Below are positions 62,562 through 64,000 of a stretch of DNA of 64,000 nucleotides, one piece after another. The translations under genes were made by a program, and so were the position numbers. Source of the DNA: Ophthalmolycus amberensis (taxonomy: Eukaryota > Chordata > Actinopteri > Perciformes > Zoarcidae); assembly GCA_024529925.1 (NCBI GenBank), contig JAFEUB010001801.1, forward strand, positions 186,001 to 250,000, given 5' to 3'. Every line of letters starts with the position of its first letter. Positions within the stretch are counted from its first letter, which is position 1. The notes under the pieces were generated by a model that searched no databases, had not been told where the DNA came from, and saw only the letters and a list, made by a program, of their open reading frames with translations.

Positions 62562-63225
62562 GTAAGCCGCAGACTTCATCCGAGACACGACGCACCTTAT
62601 TTTGTCATCACCTCCCTGCTCCATAGTGTGCGTGTGTGTGTGTGAGCGCGCGCGCGCGTGTGTGTGTACGTGCTGTGCGGCGTGGTGGGTTTTGCAGTGA
62701 CACACTTGGTTGATGCATGGATGGGTGGATCGATATGATGGCGCGGTTTCTGTGTGTTTCTTTTTTGCAGCAAGATGTGCAAAAGAGTGAAAGAAAATTG
62801 GAAAGTGTTTTTTTTTTCTTCTCAATCTTAAAATGAAATCCCCATCGAAACGGCTGCGGAATACTTATTTGGCTGCAGAGTAACGCAGTTACCCGGGCTG
62901 CAGGCAGATGGCGGTGTGCGCAAAAACCCGTGTTGGCCAGAAGTTTTCCCAGTGTCTCACTGTAAAGTGCTCCTGGGTGATAATTGAAACCAGCAGCCTG
63001 CTAATCCGCAGCTCCTGTGTGTTAGTTGAATCTTGTAAATTATTTAAAAAAATTTCAAGGATCCATTAGGTGCAAATCCCTCATATTTTACTGGGCATTA
63101 AATGATATTTTCTGAGTGACTCAGTCCGGAAGAGTGATTCAGGATGTGTTGACATTTGTCCTCGATCTCCTGCCCTACTTTGATAAATTGTCCTGAATAC
63201 TTTATAGATTTTAGCAGAGGGATGG

Positions 63226-63229
<4 letters not shown>

Positions 63230-63264
<35 letters not shown>
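63230..63264. repeat. (GT)n microsatellite in intron 1
   Basis: About 17 uninterrupted GT units. Confidence 0.9.
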
Positions 63265-63267
<3 letters not shown>

Positions 63268-63542
63268 GAGGCGGAGGATGATGTGTTGAGGGAAGCATTG
63301 GTGGTTTGATAAACGCAGGGATTATTTGACATTGATCATCCTGAGTGGGCCTAATTATTTCAACATTTAAGTCGCTTAATACGAGTGTTTGGCTCTAATT
63401 GGAAGGAGCATCATTATTTAGGTTGTATTGACAACCTTTTAATTGGCGAACAAAGCAATGGCAACAATGCGACGGCACGTTATGTGTGTGTGTGTACGCC
63501 TGATTGTGTGTTTGTGTGTGTCTTTGTGATCCATTATCCAGT

Positions 63543-63561
63543 GGGGGGGGGGGGGGGGGGG
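63543..63561. repeat. Poly-G tract in intron 1
   Basis: Nineteen G residues; length uncertain in assemblies. Confidence 0.85.
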
Positions 63562-64000
63562 CTGTTGTTTTGTTTGAGGCTTAGTTGAAAGTTTGCTGGT
63601 TTGTTTACGTGTTGGGCAAGTGAAGTCTGTCTTGCTCCCCTATTTTAAGAAAGGAATGGAAGAGGGTCAAGTGTGGGTAAGAAATGTCAGATCATGTTTT
63701 GAATGGCAATGGAATCCTCGTTCTCTCCGACAGACTCTCCCGGTCTGACAAGTATTTTCTCGGTCCAGTATGTTTCTAACATCTGTGGTGTTTTTTTTCA
63801 CCTCCTTCGAGCTCGAGAAGCACCGTTGACCTTGTTCGCGGCCAGGCTCCTTGCGGCGTCACGTGTTTTGAGGCCGATTGAATACTTTGATCAAAAGCCC
63901 CTGTCTGATTTACATTGAGATGATCCCTTTGCTTGTGGAGAAGATCAGGATTAACTGGTTCCCTTGGGATTCGCGGTGGAAAAGCTTTTGAAGCTGTTCA

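Larger units (their letters stand above)
62562..64000 (+). other. First intron of the signal-peptide gene (continues past the window)
   Basis: Starts with GTAAGC. No second exon with an acceptor and coding sequence is recognisable. Holds a (TG)n(CG)n(TG)n tract at 62,630-62,668, (GT)n at 63,230-63,264 and a poly-G run at 63,543-63,561. Confidence 0.55.

Overview
The window looks like a percomorph teleost fish chromosome. It carries a vertebrate gene with spliced exons, many fish-type dispersed repeats (a tRNA-derived SINE, the 3' end of a LINE reverse transcriptase, several short DNA-transposon relics) and many CA/GT, TA and poly-G tracts. There is no operon, dense ORF packing or phage-like gene. 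Repeat family assignments come from memory of fish genomes and were not searched.

Layout. (1) 1-3,200: a complete three-exon gene on the minus strand, ttc36 (tetratricopeptide repeat protein 36, 187 aa). Its 3' end is near 0.6 kb and a probable 5'-UTR exon and promoter lie near 3.0-3.2 kb. (2) About 3.2-61.4 kb: a gene desert of roughly 58 kb with no recognisable protein exon. It is a mosaic of unique, possibly regulatory DNA and old repeats at about 3.2, 6.1, 8.3, 9.4-10.1, 10.8, 13.65-13.98, 14.94-15.53, 21.8-22.35, 26.0, 28.6, 45.3-46.2, 49.4-49.9, 52.3-53.3, 53.8 and 59.6 kb. (3) 61.4-62.56 kb: a CpG-rich stretch ending in a first coding exon on the plus strand. This exon encodes a 17-residue hydrophobic signal peptide and ends in phase 1 at a strong GTAAGC donor. 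(4) 62.56-64.0 kb: the start of that gene's first intron, with no second exon inside the window.

Reading. ttc36 and the signal-peptide gene are transcribed away from each other and share the desert, so cis-regulatory elements there could serve either. The secreted or membrane gene cannot be named from one short exon. A phase-1 signal exon with a long first intron and a long upstream desert is typical of immunoglobulin-superfamily neuronal adhesion genes, and several (DSCAML1, CADM1, NCAM1) lie in the human 11q22-23 region that also holds TTC36.

The most unusual structures are a pair of back-to-back perfect hairpins at 34.85-34.92 kb that share a loop-side core, and a 94-bp block in ttc36 intron 2 that recurs 6.8 kb away split by 163 bp. 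There is no CRISPR array, functional tRNA or rRNA gene, intact mobile element or viral gene that I can support.
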